From contig NZ_CANMPQ010000001.1 of the NCBI RefSeq assembly GCF_947499695.1, positions 186,001-250,000 on the forward strand: a stretch of 64,000 nucleotides of DNA, given 5' to 3'. The translations under genes and the position numbers were made by a program. The DNA comes from an uncultured Allomuricauda sp. (GTDB lineage Bacteria; Bacteroidota; Bacteroidia; Flavobacteriales; Flavobacteriaceae). Below are positions 45,301 to 53,772 of the stretch, piece by piece. The notes under the pieces were generated by a model. That model saw nothing but the letters and a program-made list of their open reading frames with translations, did no database searches and was not told the DNA's origin. Each line of letters opens with the position of its first letter. Positions within the stretch are counted from its first letter, which is position 1.

Positions 45301-47291
45301 ACAATGATGTTTTGCAGTCTCAAAATAAAACGGAGTTTGTGTCCGATAACAACGGGTACAAACCTTCTAAAACTCTTGTCGCCAAGGCCGACAATGACTT
45401 TGAGGCCAAGTTAGGGTTTCAATATGAAGGCAATGGAAGAATAAGGCAGGTAGATCAATTTCTGGATTCACCAAATAGACCTAATGATGGAAGTGAAAAA
45501 GTATTGAAGAGTACTTCGTACATCTGGGGATATGGTTCTGAATACCCGGTAGCAAAGATTGACAATGCAACTTATAATGATGTAGTGGCAACTGGGGCAG
45601 ACCTGGCAACTTTGTCAAGTTCTAATTCTTCGTACCAACAAAGGATAGATGTGTTAACAGCCCTTAGAAACAATTTGCCAAGTGCATTTGTTTCCGGTTA
45701 TATGTATAAACCTTTGGTAGGAGTTACGGATATGGTAGATCCACGAGGATATGCAACTCATTACAGTTATGATCATCTTAATCGGCTTAAAGATGTAAAA
45801 GATGAAGACGAAAAAATGGTTCAAGAATTGGAATATGCCTTTAGATCGGCCAACTATACCAATCCAGAAGACCCTTCTTCCTATCCATCACTTGGAGGTA
45901 CTTTGAGCGGCCCGGAGGATGTCCAGTATAATACTTCGGAGACCTATACTGTTGTGGCAAGCGGCGGCTCTCAAAATTATCGATACACTTGGTACAAGGA
46001 TGGTGTATTTGTGACAAGTGGAACAACCTCAATAACCGAGTTGTTTGATGCAACCGGCACTTTTAATATAAGGGTGGTCATTACCGATACGTTAACAGGA
46101 GATGACCTAACACTTGAAAGAATTGTTGAAGTGACTAATGATCTAGGAACAGTGAATTTGACCCCAAGCCTTAACGCAGCAACTACCGAAGATAATATCA
46201 CCTTTTCCGCGAGTGGAATCAATGCTGGTTCCGGATCATTATCCTATGAATGGTTTGTTGGTCCGACAGAGCAATCATTCACTGCAGCCACCGGTTTTCA
46301 AAATACATTTGGAACCGCAGGAACCTATGTGGTAAAATTAGTGGTTACCGATGATGTTACCCTGGATTCCATAGAGGGGCAAGTTTCAGTCCAGATCTAT
46401 GCGCCCTTGAACAATCCTTCTATAAATGGTGATAACTCACATATAACGGTTGGTGAAAGCATTAATTTCACCTCTTCCAATATTGGTGGGGGATCAGGCT
46501 CCCGAACCTACCAATGGTATATAAAACAAGGTAGCGGTAGTTTTGTGCTTCAATCCTATACGGGCCAAAGTAATTTCTATCCTAGTTTTAATTCTGCTGG
46601 CACTCACACAGTGAAACTTGTGGTTACGGACACAAATGTCCCTACGCATTCCAAAGAAGATACAAGTGTGGTCAATGTTTATGTCCCAATTGCTATCAAT
46701 GCAAGTGATATAACCACACCTTCACCGGTCACAGTGGGCACATCTACCTACTTCAATGTAAATACCGCTAGCGGAGGATCCGGTGATTACAGCTACGAAT
46801 GGGATGTGACCAATATGGACACCAACCATAATTTTGGTGTGGGCACCTTTACAGAAGCCAATAAAAATGTTTCCAGCTTCACTATGGGGTATGAGTTCTA
46901 TGGCAGTAATACAAGGGTTCAATGTAGGGTACATGATAACCTGACTGGAGATTACGTCACAGTATTTCAGACTATTGTGGTAAATGGTAGTACACCAATT
47001 TCTGCAACTCCTATCACGACCAAACTACTGGTAGATCAGCCTGACCATAAGACCTACCGAGTGAAAACAACCGCAAGTGGAGGGTCTGGCACCTATACCT
47101 ATAAATGGACCGTTGATGGAGTGGTGGTTCAAGATAGCACAAGTGAAACCTATGAATCGGTCGCTGTAACCTGCGGTTCGGACGAATCGGATACAGTACG
47201 TGTGGACGTTACGGACACATTTACTGGAAGTACATCCGTTCAGTTGCTTACAATCACAATAACCGGCTGCAGTTCAGGAGGAAATCAATAA
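42375..47291 (+). CDS. Large YD-repeat/SpvB-TcC-like secreted protein with C-terminal PKD/Ig-like domains
   Basis: A 1638-residue secreted protein; the signal peptide ends WLSAQ. The N-terminus (ARYGSIPLTSASGQMSYSIP, LNYNYGGL, MGLGWSVSGGGSVVREVRGL) matches the start of Bacteroidota RHS/SpvB-like proteins. The middle is YD-repeat-like and ends with DPRGYATHYSYDHLNRLKDV (about residues 1115-1135). The last ~480 residues hold at least five PKD/Ig-like repeats (SGGSQNYRYTWYKDG, GSGSLSYEWF, GGSGSRTYQWY, GGSGDYSYEWD, GGSGTYTYKW). The RHS core and a toxin end are missing; the next gene supplies them. The pair may assemble into one shell, but this is inference. Confidence 0.8.
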   Translation: MKLRYIVIFSLCACWLSAQQTPDGQLFEGAAPIIAPQSPEAATFARYGSIPLTSASGQMSYSIPFHNISVDGNSWPVALNYNYGGLILEGKPSLMGLGWSVSGGGSVVREVRGLPDEHRFGYFSDIGAVGTKTVQDVINDYITGGIDNVSLSTIRRFTGHSDYDPLDGEADKYTVSVGGIHFSFKLGLDAQAGVNNDVEPVYLSQHGHKVRIIWSDLRNGYADSGNFEIDAIEVTDTNGIKYYFSNYEWTIPNGFEEFYLHTRTSWNLTYIEYLNGQQINFSYADHTFDDFNFTAAGAAIYAEVDASHSNGLIYSNPNYNDATIKSEIHRKILTGIDFPKGSIDLLTADRNETLSSNINIPERKVYTSIELRNKQSGNNLVQWFDFTHQGNRDLLTQINRNGEHHYSFEYYQDSTIPDFIDEETDRAYDQDKWKFYNGAGNTAALNIPNSIHTANKTPNFSKGRLGALKTITYPTKGNTTVKYQQNQIKTDLVLDSEYYNNLPASKALAVNYDGSNFQYDQNGDRIVSVTHTFNYPTLVSISHSLQGERYGNHLFFKIYRTDGATANGYPLITTPSYLSQYYQEAPYLREQIQQLNLSNNFEFPLMSPQLSYEFGPDDGAPGYVSESFNSNGKLVIMPGEYKFEIISSAAVPNSSATGLISVQLYGEFNQPPPQFANKNVGGLRVSEIVDCPDNSVNNCITRRFDYNDDDSFSTGTLYAVPLDKVIHSWQQKLIDGNTYYKEIHAYISEPFSVANASYGTPVFYSSIKESRVNDGLEEIGFEERSYSFPKENTNFSFPKRPIGQDLDKSLMEESQVFETGKILPVQKSETNYQMVRHVLDISNNQDSNPNHPWSFIVTKKQNLVVDFTAHQYNFHPTPGSADEVAVKDLYGFYPYKEVDNWDKVIQTRSTIDDIETVVDFGHNEFQIVNEQQVTDSRGNISKREIFYSSDFQSDPIYGAMYNSNQIGQPVLVMNYYNDVLQSQNKTEFVSDNNGYKPSKTLVAKADNDFEAKLGFQYEGNGRIRQVDQFLDSPNRPNDGSEKVLKSTSYIWGYGSEYPVAKIDNATYNDVVATGADLATLSSSNSSYQQRIDVLTALRNNLPSAFVSGYMYKPLVGVTDMVDPRGYATHYSYDHLNRLKDVKDEDEKMVQELEYAFRSANYTNPEDPSSYPSLGGTLSGPEDVQYNTSETYTVVASGGSQNYRYTWYKDGVFVTSGTTSITELFDATGTFNIRVVITDTLTGDDLTLERIVEVTNDLGTVNLTPSLNAATTEDNITFSASGINAGSGSLSYEWFVGPTEQSFTAATGFQNTFGTAGTYVVKLVVTDDVTLDSIEGQVSVQIYAPLNNPSINGDNSHITVGESINFTSSNIGGGSGSRTYQWYIKQGSGSFVLQSYTGQSNFYPSFNSAGTHTVKLVVTDTNVPTHSKEDTSVVNVYVPIAINASDITTPSPVTVGTSTYFNVNTASGGSGDYSYEWDVTNMDTNHNFGVGTFTEANKNVSSFTMGYEFYGSNTRVQCRVHDNLTGDYVTVFQTIVVNGSTPISATPITTKLLVDQPDHKTYRVKTTASGGSGTYTYKWTVDGVVVQDSTSETYESVAVTCGSDESDTVRVDVTDTFTGSTSVQLLTITITGCSSGGNQ

Positions 47292-47302
47292 TAACCCATA
47301 AG

Positions 47303-50300
47303 ATGAAAATACAGATGAAAAATTTCAAGTTTTATATCGCAATCATTAGCACTTTGGGTTATTTTTCAACCCAGGCGCAGAATCAGTACCAAGTTCCACA
47401 GCCAAGTGATGGCAATTATATTTTAGGACGTACCTATCAAACAAGTAAGGATCACCGCGATAGTATTTCAATAAAAGGAGACGTGGTCGAGACCATACAA
47501 TATTTTGATGGGCTGGGAAGAAATCAACAATCCATTGGTTTGGGGCAATCCCCAAATGGAAATGATATGGTGTCTCCCATTGAATATGATGGATATGGAC
47601 GAATGGTTAGGGAATGGCTGCCCTTTCCGGAGCAGGCCACGGTAAAAGGTGAAATTCATATCGGGGCCAAAACCAATGCACAACAGCATTATCTTCAGGC
47701 GTTTTCGGCCGATTTTCAAGGTGTGACGGATCCATCCAATGTCAATGCCTATTCCGAAAAATTGTTGGATCCCTCGCCCCTAAATCGGGTACAAAAACAG
47801 GGAGCACCCGGAGCGGACTGGGCCATAGGAACGGATGATACCGACCATACCATAGGCTATGAATATGGTGCCAATACACACGACCCTTTAGACCCAAATA
47901 ATGCCGGCAACGACAATGTGCGTTTGTTTACCGTAGCGTTTTCGAACAATGATACGGAAGCACCTTCGCTTTCCAATGATGGATTCTATTTGGAAAATCA
48001 ACTTTCCAAGACCGTTACCAAAGATGAGAACCACAACAGTGGAAATGATCACACTACGGAAGAGTTCACCAATAAAAGCGGACAAGTAGTACTCAAAAGA
48101 ACCTATAACAATAGCGAACGGCACGATACCTATTACGTATATGACGATTTTGGCAACCTTACCTATGTACTTCCACCTTTGGTGGATACTGCGGTAACTG
48201 TGGACCAAACCGTACTTGCCAATCTGTGTTACCAATATGTTTATGACCACCGTAATCGCTTGGTGGAAAAACAACTGCCGGGCAAGGAGCGTGAATATAT
48301 CGTGTACAATAACCTAGATCAGCCTGTTTTAACACAAGATGCCCTACAGCGTACCACCAACGAGTGGCTCTTTACCCAATACGATGTGCACGGCCGTGTG
48401 GCCTACACGGGTAAGACGACCATTGTTGGTGACAGACCAACCGTGCAAGCTACGGTTACTGCCTTGCCGGATAGTCAGGAACTCTGGACTGCCCGCACCC
48501 CGGATGCATTGACCACCAACACCATAGGTGGTGCGGTGTTAAACTATGATGTTAACGGCTACCCAAATGTGAGTGACATTACAGAGGTGTTGACTGTAAA
48601 CTACTATGATAATTACGATTTTGACCGTGCCAACGAACCCGCCCCGCCAACAACGGTTTTTGGTGCAAACTTGGACAGCCGAACCCAAGGTTTGGCCACA
48701 GGAAGTAAAATAAAGGTGTTGGAGGTAAGCCCGGCGCAATGGATTACCACCATCACCCGTTACGATGAAAAGGGCCGGGCAATTTATACCTATGGTGAAA
48801 ATGCCTACTTGGAAACCGAAGACCTTATTGAAAGTGAACTCGATTTTGTGGGCAAACCGCTTACAGTGCGTAGTGCCCATACCCGGACCCAGGGTGGGGT
48901 TGAAGCGACCATAGTTGTTATTGATAATTTTGAGTACGATAATGTTAGTCGATTACTTAAACAGACCCAGTGCCTGGGCGATGAGACCATGGGCTATAGT
49001 TGTGAGGGTGCCCCTGATGTGGACCTTACCTTGCAGAATATCACAATAAATGAAGATAGGTCTGCGCAGACCAGTATCGTTATTGGCCCAACTACGACTA
49101 TCGATCCTGGCAGCAATGGGGTTACCTTAGCAGTAACGGGCCCTGGTGCACAGGAAGAGCTTATTGCATACAATAGTTATGATGATCTGGGCCAATTGGT
49201 CGCCAAAAAAGTGGGCGGCACACCCGGAGCTGACTATGCTGCCACAACGGGCCTGCAGACCGTGGACTATACCTATAATGTTCGGGGATGGCTTAAGGCC
49301 ATTAACCAAGATGCCAATGCTGACAATGATCTATTTAATTTTGGGATTGCCTATAACGACCCACAGAATTTTGGGGCGAACGAAAACCCTACGGTGCTTT
49401 TCAACGGCAACATTTCCCAAACAACATGGAACACTTCCAGCACCAACAGCACGGGTAACCTGGTAAGTGAAAGATACTCCTATACCTATGATGCCCTTAA
49501 CCGAATCGCAACAGGTACGGACAACACAGGTAACTATAACCTAAATAACATAACATACGACAAGAATGGGAATATCTTAACGCTCAACAGACAAGGGCAT
49601 ACCAATAGCGGAATCACTAATTTTGGGGCCATGGACAACCTCACCTATACCTATGCAAATGGAGGGAACACCTTGACCAATGTTGCGGACAACAATGCCA
49701 GTGATAGCTACGGTTTTGTAGATGTGAACGGTAGCGGTACAGAATACGTCTATGATGACAACGGTAATATGACCATGGATTTGAACAAAGGCATACCAGC
49801 AGATGGTATTACCTATAACCATTTAAACCTGCCCACGTCGGTGACCCTACCGGGTGGTACAATTTCGTATATTTATGATGCTGCGGGCATGAAATTAAAA
49901 AAGACCGCGGGAAGTTCTGTGACAGAATATGCTGGTAATTATGTGTATTCGGGAAATACCACTGCTACCACCCTGCAGTTTTTTAGCCAAACTGAGGGCT
50001 ATGTTACCCCGAGCGGAGTCGAGGGATCTTACGATTATGTATACCAATATAAAGACCATTTGGAGAATATTAGGTTGAGTTATGTGGACAATAGTGGCAC
50101 TTTGGAAATTGTAGAAGAAAACAACTACTACCCCTTTGGCCTTAAGCACAAAGGGTATAATGATGCTACTTCTCCACTGGGAAACAGTGTGGCGAATCGG
50201 TGGAAGTTTGGTGGGAAGGAACTCGATGATAGTTTTAATGATGCCTTGGCTACTTATGACTTTGGTGCTAGAAACTATAGCCCCGATTTGGGTAGGTGGA

Positions 50301-51178
50301 TGAATTTGGACCCCCTTGCTGAGAAGTACACCAATCTTTCCCCATATAATTATGTTGCAAATAATGTTATTAATGCTATTGACCCTGATGGTAGGCTTAT
50401 TATTTTTATTGGCGGTTTAAGAATGCAAACGGGGAGGTCTGATCAATTATGGTGGGGAAAATCAGGAATATATGCAGGTGACATATTTGGTTATTGGAGA
50501 ACACCCGTAGGGGGGACTAACTCTTTTGGTCAGCGTGCTGATTTAGTTAGAACATTTTCAAGAATGCATTTTGACTATAATCATTTGTTTACAAGTGGAT
50601 CATCGCGTTATGATTCTAGTGCAGAAGATAGGCGCTCTGAAGGTGTTAAAAAGGCTAAGAAGTTTTATAAAAATTATTCAAAAGGAAAAGTAAAATTGGC
50701 AGATGATGAAACCATAAAAATAGTTTCTCATAGCCAAGGGGGAGCTCATGCTGCCGGATTTGCAGAGCAATTAATGACGTATAAGGATGCTGATGGTAAC
50801 TCGCTGTTTAATGTTGAAGTCATCTACTACATAACACCGCATCAACCGGGGGATATAACACACCCTAATGGGCCGGTGGGTTTTCAATGGAGTCATTTCA
50901 ACGATGCTGTTACTAATGCGGAGGATTGGTTATCTTTATTTAATGGAGGGAGCAATCATGCCATGATAAATAACCTAACCTCTCCAGACCATTTTTTTGA
51001 AGGTACAATTCTAGGAGGTGAAGAACAACCGGAAGCAACTGGAGCAACAGGTAACCGTAATGGTCATAATGCCGATGATAATCAACAAAATATAATAAAT
51101 ACATTGAGTGATTTCTGTAAAAACAATCCTGATAAATGTAGAGAAATAGACTTGGTGCCAAATAGAACAAATAGATGA
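47303..51178 (+). CDS. RHS-core polymorphic protein with lipase-like C-terminal domain
   Basis: A 1291-residue protein; signal peptide ends FSTQAQ. The N-terminal region (VPQPSDGNYILGRTYQ, IQYFDGLGRNQQSIGLGQSP) is the DUF6443-type start of Bacteroidota RHS proteins. Many YD repeats follow. The RHS-associated core is at about 950-1030: YQYKDHLENIRLSY, NYYPFGLKHKGYN, GARNYSPDLGRWMNLDPLAE, NAIDPDGRL. The ~260 residues after DPDGRL are unrelated. They contain IVSHSQGGAHAAGFAEQL, a nucleophile-elbow motif with Ser1144 as in lipases/esterases, with later His/Asp candidates (SNHAM, SPDHFF). I infer a lipase-type effector released after the core. The stop overlaps the start of a lipoprotein gene by 4 bases. 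Confidence 0.82.
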   Translation: MKIQMKNFKFYIAIISTLGYFSTQAQNQYQVPQPSDGNYILGRTYQTSKDHRDSISIKGDVVETIQYFDGLGRNQQSIGLGQSPNGNDMVSPIEYDGYGRMVREWLPFPEQATVKGEIHIGAKTNAQQHYLQAFSADFQGVTDPSNVNAYSEKLLDPSPLNRVQKQGAPGADWAIGTDDTDHTIGYEYGANTHDPLDPNNAGNDNVRLFTVAFSNNDTEAPSLSNDGFYLENQLSKTVTKDENHNSGNDHTTEEFTNKSGQVVLKRTYNNSERHDTYYVYDDFGNLTYVLPPLVDTAVTVDQTVLANLCYQYVYDHRNRLVEKQLPGKEREYIVYNNLDQPVLTQDALQRTTNEWLFTQYDVHGRVAYTGKTTIVGDRPTVQATVTALPDSQELWTARTPDALTTNTIGGAVLNYDVNGYPNVSDITEVLTVNYYDNYDFDRANEPAPPTTVFGANLDSRTQGLATGSKIKVLEVSPAQWITTITRYDEKGRAIYTYGENAYLETEDLIESELDFVGKPLTVRSAHTRTQGGVEATIVVIDNFEYDNVSRLLKQTQCLGDETMGYSCEGAPDVDLTLQNITINEDRSAQTSIVIGPTTTIDPGSNGVTLAVTGPGAQEELIAYNSYDDLGQLVAKKVGGTPGADYAATTGLQTVDYTYNVRGWLKAINQDANADNDLFNFGIAYNDPQNFGANENPTVLFNGNISQTTWNTSSTNSTGNLVSERYSYTYDALNRIATGTDNTGNYNLNNITYDKNGNILTLNRQGHTNSGITNFGAMDNLTYTYANGGNTLTNVADNNASDSYGFVDVNGSGTEYVYDDNGNMTMDLNKGIPADGITYNHLNLPTSVTLPGGTISYIYDAAGMKLKKTAGSSVTEYAGNYVYSGNTTATTLQFFSQTEGYVTPSGVEGSYDYVYQYKDHLENIRLSYVDNSGTLEIVEENNYYPFGLKHKGYNDATSPLGNSVANRWKFGGKELDDSFNDALATYDFGARNYSPDLGRWMNLDPLAEKYTNLSPYNYVANNVINAIDPDGRLIIFIGGLRMQTGRSDQLWWGKSGIYAGDIFGYWRTPVGGTNSFGQRADLVRTFSRMHFDYNHLFTSGSSRYDSSAEDRRSEGVKKAKKFYKNYSKGKVKLADDETIKIVSHSQGGAHAAGFAEQLMTYKDADGNSLFNVEVIYYITPHQPGDITHPNGPVGFQWSHFNDAVTNAEDWLSLFNGGSNHAMINNLTSPDHFFEGTILGGEEQPEATGATGNRNGHNADDNQQNIINTLSDFCKNNPDKCREIDLVPNRTNR
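50003..50029 (+). repeat. REP-like sequence inserted in frame within the RHS core
   Basis: GTTACCCCGAGCGGAGTC followed by GAGGGATCT reads as VTPSGVEGS in the protein. It breaks the usual EGY...YVYQYKDH context of the RHS core. The segment resembles the CCCCGAGCGNAGTCGAGGG family of dispersed repeats that I recall from Flavobacteria genomes, with imperfect hairpin potential. Recognition is from memory and needs a genome search. Confidence 0.4.
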
Positions 51179-51774
51179 AAAATTATTTAATAATATTGGC
51201 TTTATCTTCCTTTTTATTTGCTTGTAAGTCACAAAAAATATCGAATGACGATAGGAAATGGCAACCTTATTTAAAAGGAGATGTATTGATATTTAAGTCT
51301 AATGAAAATAAAAAAGATTCGATATTTATAAATAAAATTGAATCTTATAATAACCCAAAGGACCCTTTAGGGGCAAGCCAAAAGAAATATGAATCTTTAT
51401 TTATATCAGGAGAGGTTTCATTAAAAAAGCCTATAAAAACCAGATTGGGGCATACTTTCAATAAAGAACGAATTGATATTTTAGAAATGGTCTCAGATAG
51501 TAATCAAACATTCATAAAGTTTGTTTTTAACAAGAAGTCTGATTCGTTAAAATACCCTATCACCGTGCTTACTCTAGATAGTCTGAAAAAAAGGGTTAAC
51601 GGTGATGGTTTTGTGAAAATCGACGCAAAAGAATATTATGATTTGTCATTTGACTATGATTTAAAGAGTTTTATTTGGAATAAAAAATATGGCTATACTC
51701 GATTTAATCTCAAAAATGGCACATATTGGGAATTGGAAGAGTTTTTAAGAAAAGATAAAAACATTTTAGATTAG
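51175..51774 (+). CDS. Putative immunity lipoprotein for the RHS effector
   Basis: A 199-residue protein with a lipobox (FLFAC, Cys about residue 17), then a Lys/Asp/Tyr-rich soluble domain with no family I recognise. It starts 4 bases inside the end of the RHS gene. The DNA of this gene and of the RHS C-terminus is clearly more A/T-rich than the RHS core, a sign they arrived as a unit. Lipoprotein or periplasmic immunity partners are known for phospholipase effectors (Tli proteins of Tle effectors), so an immunity role fits. This is inference from position. Confidence 0.6.
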   Translation: MKNYLIILALSSFLFACKSQKISNDDRKWQPYLKGDVLIFKSNENKKDSIFINKIESYNNPKDPLGASQKKYESLFISGEVSLKKPIKTRLGHTFNKERIDILEMVSDSNQTFIKFVFNKKSDSLKYPITVLTLDSLKKRVNGDGFVKIDAKEYYDLSFDYDLKSFIWNKKYGYTRFNLKNGTYWELEEFLRKDKNILD

Positions 51775-51779
51775 AAAAC

Positions 51780-52061
51780 TTGACACGAACAAAATTAAAA
51801 TACAGGATAACTATTTTAAATTCTCTGGCTTTTTTATTCATTGTAAGTTGTTTGCTATATACAGCTAATAAATGGGAAATCTTATCTAAAGGGGAAGGGT
51901 GGGGAGTAGTTGCAATGCTTGGATTAATAACTCTTGGTTTAGTCCCTTTACTAATTGACCTAATTCTCCAACTATATATAAAAAAAAGAATATTACTTAA
52001 TCTTATTGGATTAATAGTCGGAATTATTCTAATAATTCTTTTTATACCTTATTTTTCGTAA
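51780..52061 (+). CDS. Small membrane protein of unknown function
   Basis: A 93-residue frame starting at TTG, 5 bases after the lipoprotein stop. It has three hydrophobic segments (about 12-30, 38-62 and 69-90). No ATG is available upstream of the second helix, so TTG is the best start. It continues the A/T-rich stretch and may be a second immunity factor or part of a decayed cassette. I recognise no family. Confidence 0.5.
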   Translation: MTRTKLKYRITILNSLAFLFIVSCLLYTANKWEILSKGEGWGVVAMLGLITLGLVPLLIDLILQLYIKKRILLNLIGLIVGIILIILFIPYFS

Positions 52062-52067
52062 GACACC

Positions 52068-52150
52068 ATCAGCTGCCGCACTCCCGCTAGTTTGTAATTG
52101 GTGGGTAAGAATATTAGTATGAGAAAGGACCAAGGCTTTTGGCCGTGGTT
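52068..52150 (+). repeat. Repeated hairpin module, copy 1
   Basis: CCCGCTAGTT-TGT-AATTGGTGGG (52083-52105) folds as a 10-bp hairpin with G-T pairs. About 23 bases later ACCAAGGC-TTTT-GGCCGTGGT forms a second, terminator-like stem. The same order of two hairpins, with partly conserved sequence, recurs at 52690-52770. It lies directly after the 93-residue membrane protein gene. Confidence 0.5.
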
Positions 52151-52207
52151 TCCCATATAAGTGGTATACTTTTGATACAGATTCTAATGACGAATAAACC
52201 AATAAAT

Positions 52208-52645
52208 ATGAAAGTATTTTATTTACCCCTAATTTGTGTTTTTTTATTGAGTTCATGCAAGTTTCTTGATTCGAAGGAATATCTTGATGAGAATAGTGCA
52301 TGGTTCATGGATTCCATAGAATTTATGGGTAAGGATGTAAAATATAAAATGATGGGAAACGCATTGATTTTTGAAGACGATTATTGTAGTGTTCCACTAG
52401 AACAGACTGGAATGGAAAAAGGTGATGATATTAGCAGTTGGAAAGTAGATGAGGAAAACCATTTACTCACTATTCGAAGTAAGAACAAATATTTTAATAG
52501 GACTTTTGAATTCTGTTTTAAGGAGGATAAAGAAGATAACGTGATTGAGCTTTATATGGTATCCGATAGTGTTACTATTCTTGCACATTCTCCCAACAAA
52601 CTTGAGAGTGGGTTAATAGAACCCCCGTTCTTATGTAATAATTAG
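52208..52645 (+). CDS. Orphan lipoprotein of unknown function in the RHS island
   Basis: A 145-residue lipoprotein: signal sequence with LLSSC lipobox (Cys about residue 16), then a small soluble domain with several acidic residues (FEDDYCSVPLEQ, FCFKEDKEDNVIELY). No family recognised. I prefer the ATG at 52208 because it places the signal sequence at the N-terminus; the frame is open from 52139. It is flanked on both sides by the same two-hairpin module, as expected for an immunity gene left behind from an earlier effector cassette. Confidence 0.55.
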   Translation: MKVFYLPLICVFLLSSCKFLDSKEYLDENSAWFMDSIEFMGKDVKYKMMGNALIFEDDYCSVPLEQTGMEKGDDISSWKVDEENHLLTIRSKNKYFNRTFEFCFKEDKEDNVIELYMVSDSVTILAHSPNKLESGLIEPPFLCNN

Positions 52646-52689
52646 TGGAATAAGTGTTTAACTAAAAGGCTAAATCCCCGGCTTCCATA

Positions 52690-52735
52690 CTCCCCGCTCC
52701 CGTTAGTTTCCAACTAGTGGCGAGTAAGAGTAAAT
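52690..52735 (+). repeat. Repeated hairpin module, copy 2
   Basis: CTCCCGTTAGTT-TCC-AACTAGTGGCGAG folds as an imperfect hairpin and aligns with the copy at 52083-52105, sharing the cores CTCCCG-TAGTTT and the AA-T-GTGG arm. It is followed at similar spacing by a terminator stem, as in copy 1. Confidence 0.5.
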
Positions 52736-52743
52736 AAACAAGG

Positions 52744-52768
52744 GCCAGCTCTTTAGGAGCTGGCTTTT
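52744..52768 (+). terminator. Intrinsic terminator of the RHS island
   Basis: GCCAGCTC (52744-52751) and GAGCTGGC (52757-52764) form a perfect 8-bp stem with a 5-base loop, followed by TTTT. It should end transcription of the fibre-RHS-lipoprotein island before the second T2SS-like operon. Confidence 0.8.
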
Positions 52769-53038
52769 CCTTCAAAGACAATACTATCTTTTTTCCAAAC
52801 TCAATATTTGAGAATAGGTATGCCTTACCTTCACCCTTAACCTTTTTTTTGGCGCATCAATAACAAACTGTAATACCAACTTTAAGCGCTAAGTTTTGCG
52901 CTAATTCACTTCACAAAAAGAATCACAAATTCAGCTATATGGTTTTTAACATAAAAACCCAATTTTCAGGCAAAATTATCCCTGTAAAAAAGAAATTTTA
53001 GCCCGTAATTTCTGTATTTTAGTCTATATATTGACTAC

Positions 53039-53767
53039 ATGACACAGAAAATTAAACTGATATTTGTTGCAATTGGAAGCCTACTTCTCTGGAATTGTAG
53101 TACTTACAAAGCTCAAAAGCAGGAAGCCCAGTTAAACTTTCCTGAACTGGGCACCCTGATCAAGACCAAAGACGATTTATGGTACTCGACCGCCGAGCAG
53201 ATTGGCGTACCCGATTGGGCCGAATTAAAAGTTGCGGTGAAGCAAATGCCCTTTAACCGGCAGAGCTATACCAACTATGCAAAGCATATGCAACAAGCAG
53301 CCAAGATCAATACCATTTCCTATAACGATTCGCTGCCCTATAAACCCAAATATCTGCGACTACAATTGTTGGATCAGCTGGGTCTTGCACAACTGTTGAA
53401 CCAAGATAAGCATGATGCCCTACGTTCCTATATCTCCAATGATGATAGTTATAAATTGGTTACAAGTCTGAACATTACGGTTCCCGAGACCGAAATGCCA
53501 GGTTTTTTGCAAGCAGAGGCCATTCAATTACAAAAGGATAAGTACAATAATATTGTGCTGGTGGTAATCCATGGTGAACATGAAAAAGAATACTTTTTCT
53601 CCGAACTTCAGGTGTTCGATTACCAATATGCCCATTTTTGTTGGGGTGAGGACCAATACCATAATATGATTATTGAAAACCTGGTTTCTGAGGGCCAAAA
53701 ATGCCCCAAGGGCACCTATTTAAAGGCCTCCAAAGTAAACGGAGATAAAGCATACCTCAAATTCTGA
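53039..53767 (+). CDS. Lipoprotein of unknown function heading the second T2SS-like operon
   Basis: A 242-residue lipoprotein (lipobox LLLWNC, Cys about residue 19). The rest is soluble, helical in the first part (PDWAELKVAVKQM ... NYAKHMQQAAK) and beta-rich later. No family recognised. It lies 5 bases before another lipoprotein and heads a run that includes GspC-, K-, I/J- and F-like genes, so it may be a pilotin or an outer-membrane partner of the secretin. That role is a guess from position and lipidation. Confidence 0.55.
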   Translation: MTQKIKLIFVAIGSLLLWNCSTYKAQKQEAQLNFPELGTLIKTKDDLWYSTAEQIGVPDWAELKVAVKQMPFNRQSYTNYAKHMQQAAKINTISYNDSLPYKPKYLRLQLLDQLGLAQLLNQDKHDALRSYISNDDSYKLVTSLNITVPETEMPGFLQAEAIQLQKDKYNNIVLVVIHGEHEKEYFFSELQVFDYQYAHFCWGEDQYHNMIIENLVSEGQKCPKGTYLKASKVNGDKAYLKF

Positions 53768-53772
53768 CCCCA

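Larger units (their letters stand above)
52646..53038. other. Non-coding stretch between the RHS island and the second T2SS-like half operon
   Basis: Contains hairpin module copy 2 and a strong terminator (52744-52768). The remaining ~270 bases are A/T-rich with no frame I trust and must hold the promoter of the plus-strand operon that starts at 53039. TATTTTAG about 20 bases before that start is a near match to TAnnTTTG. Confidence 0.4.
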
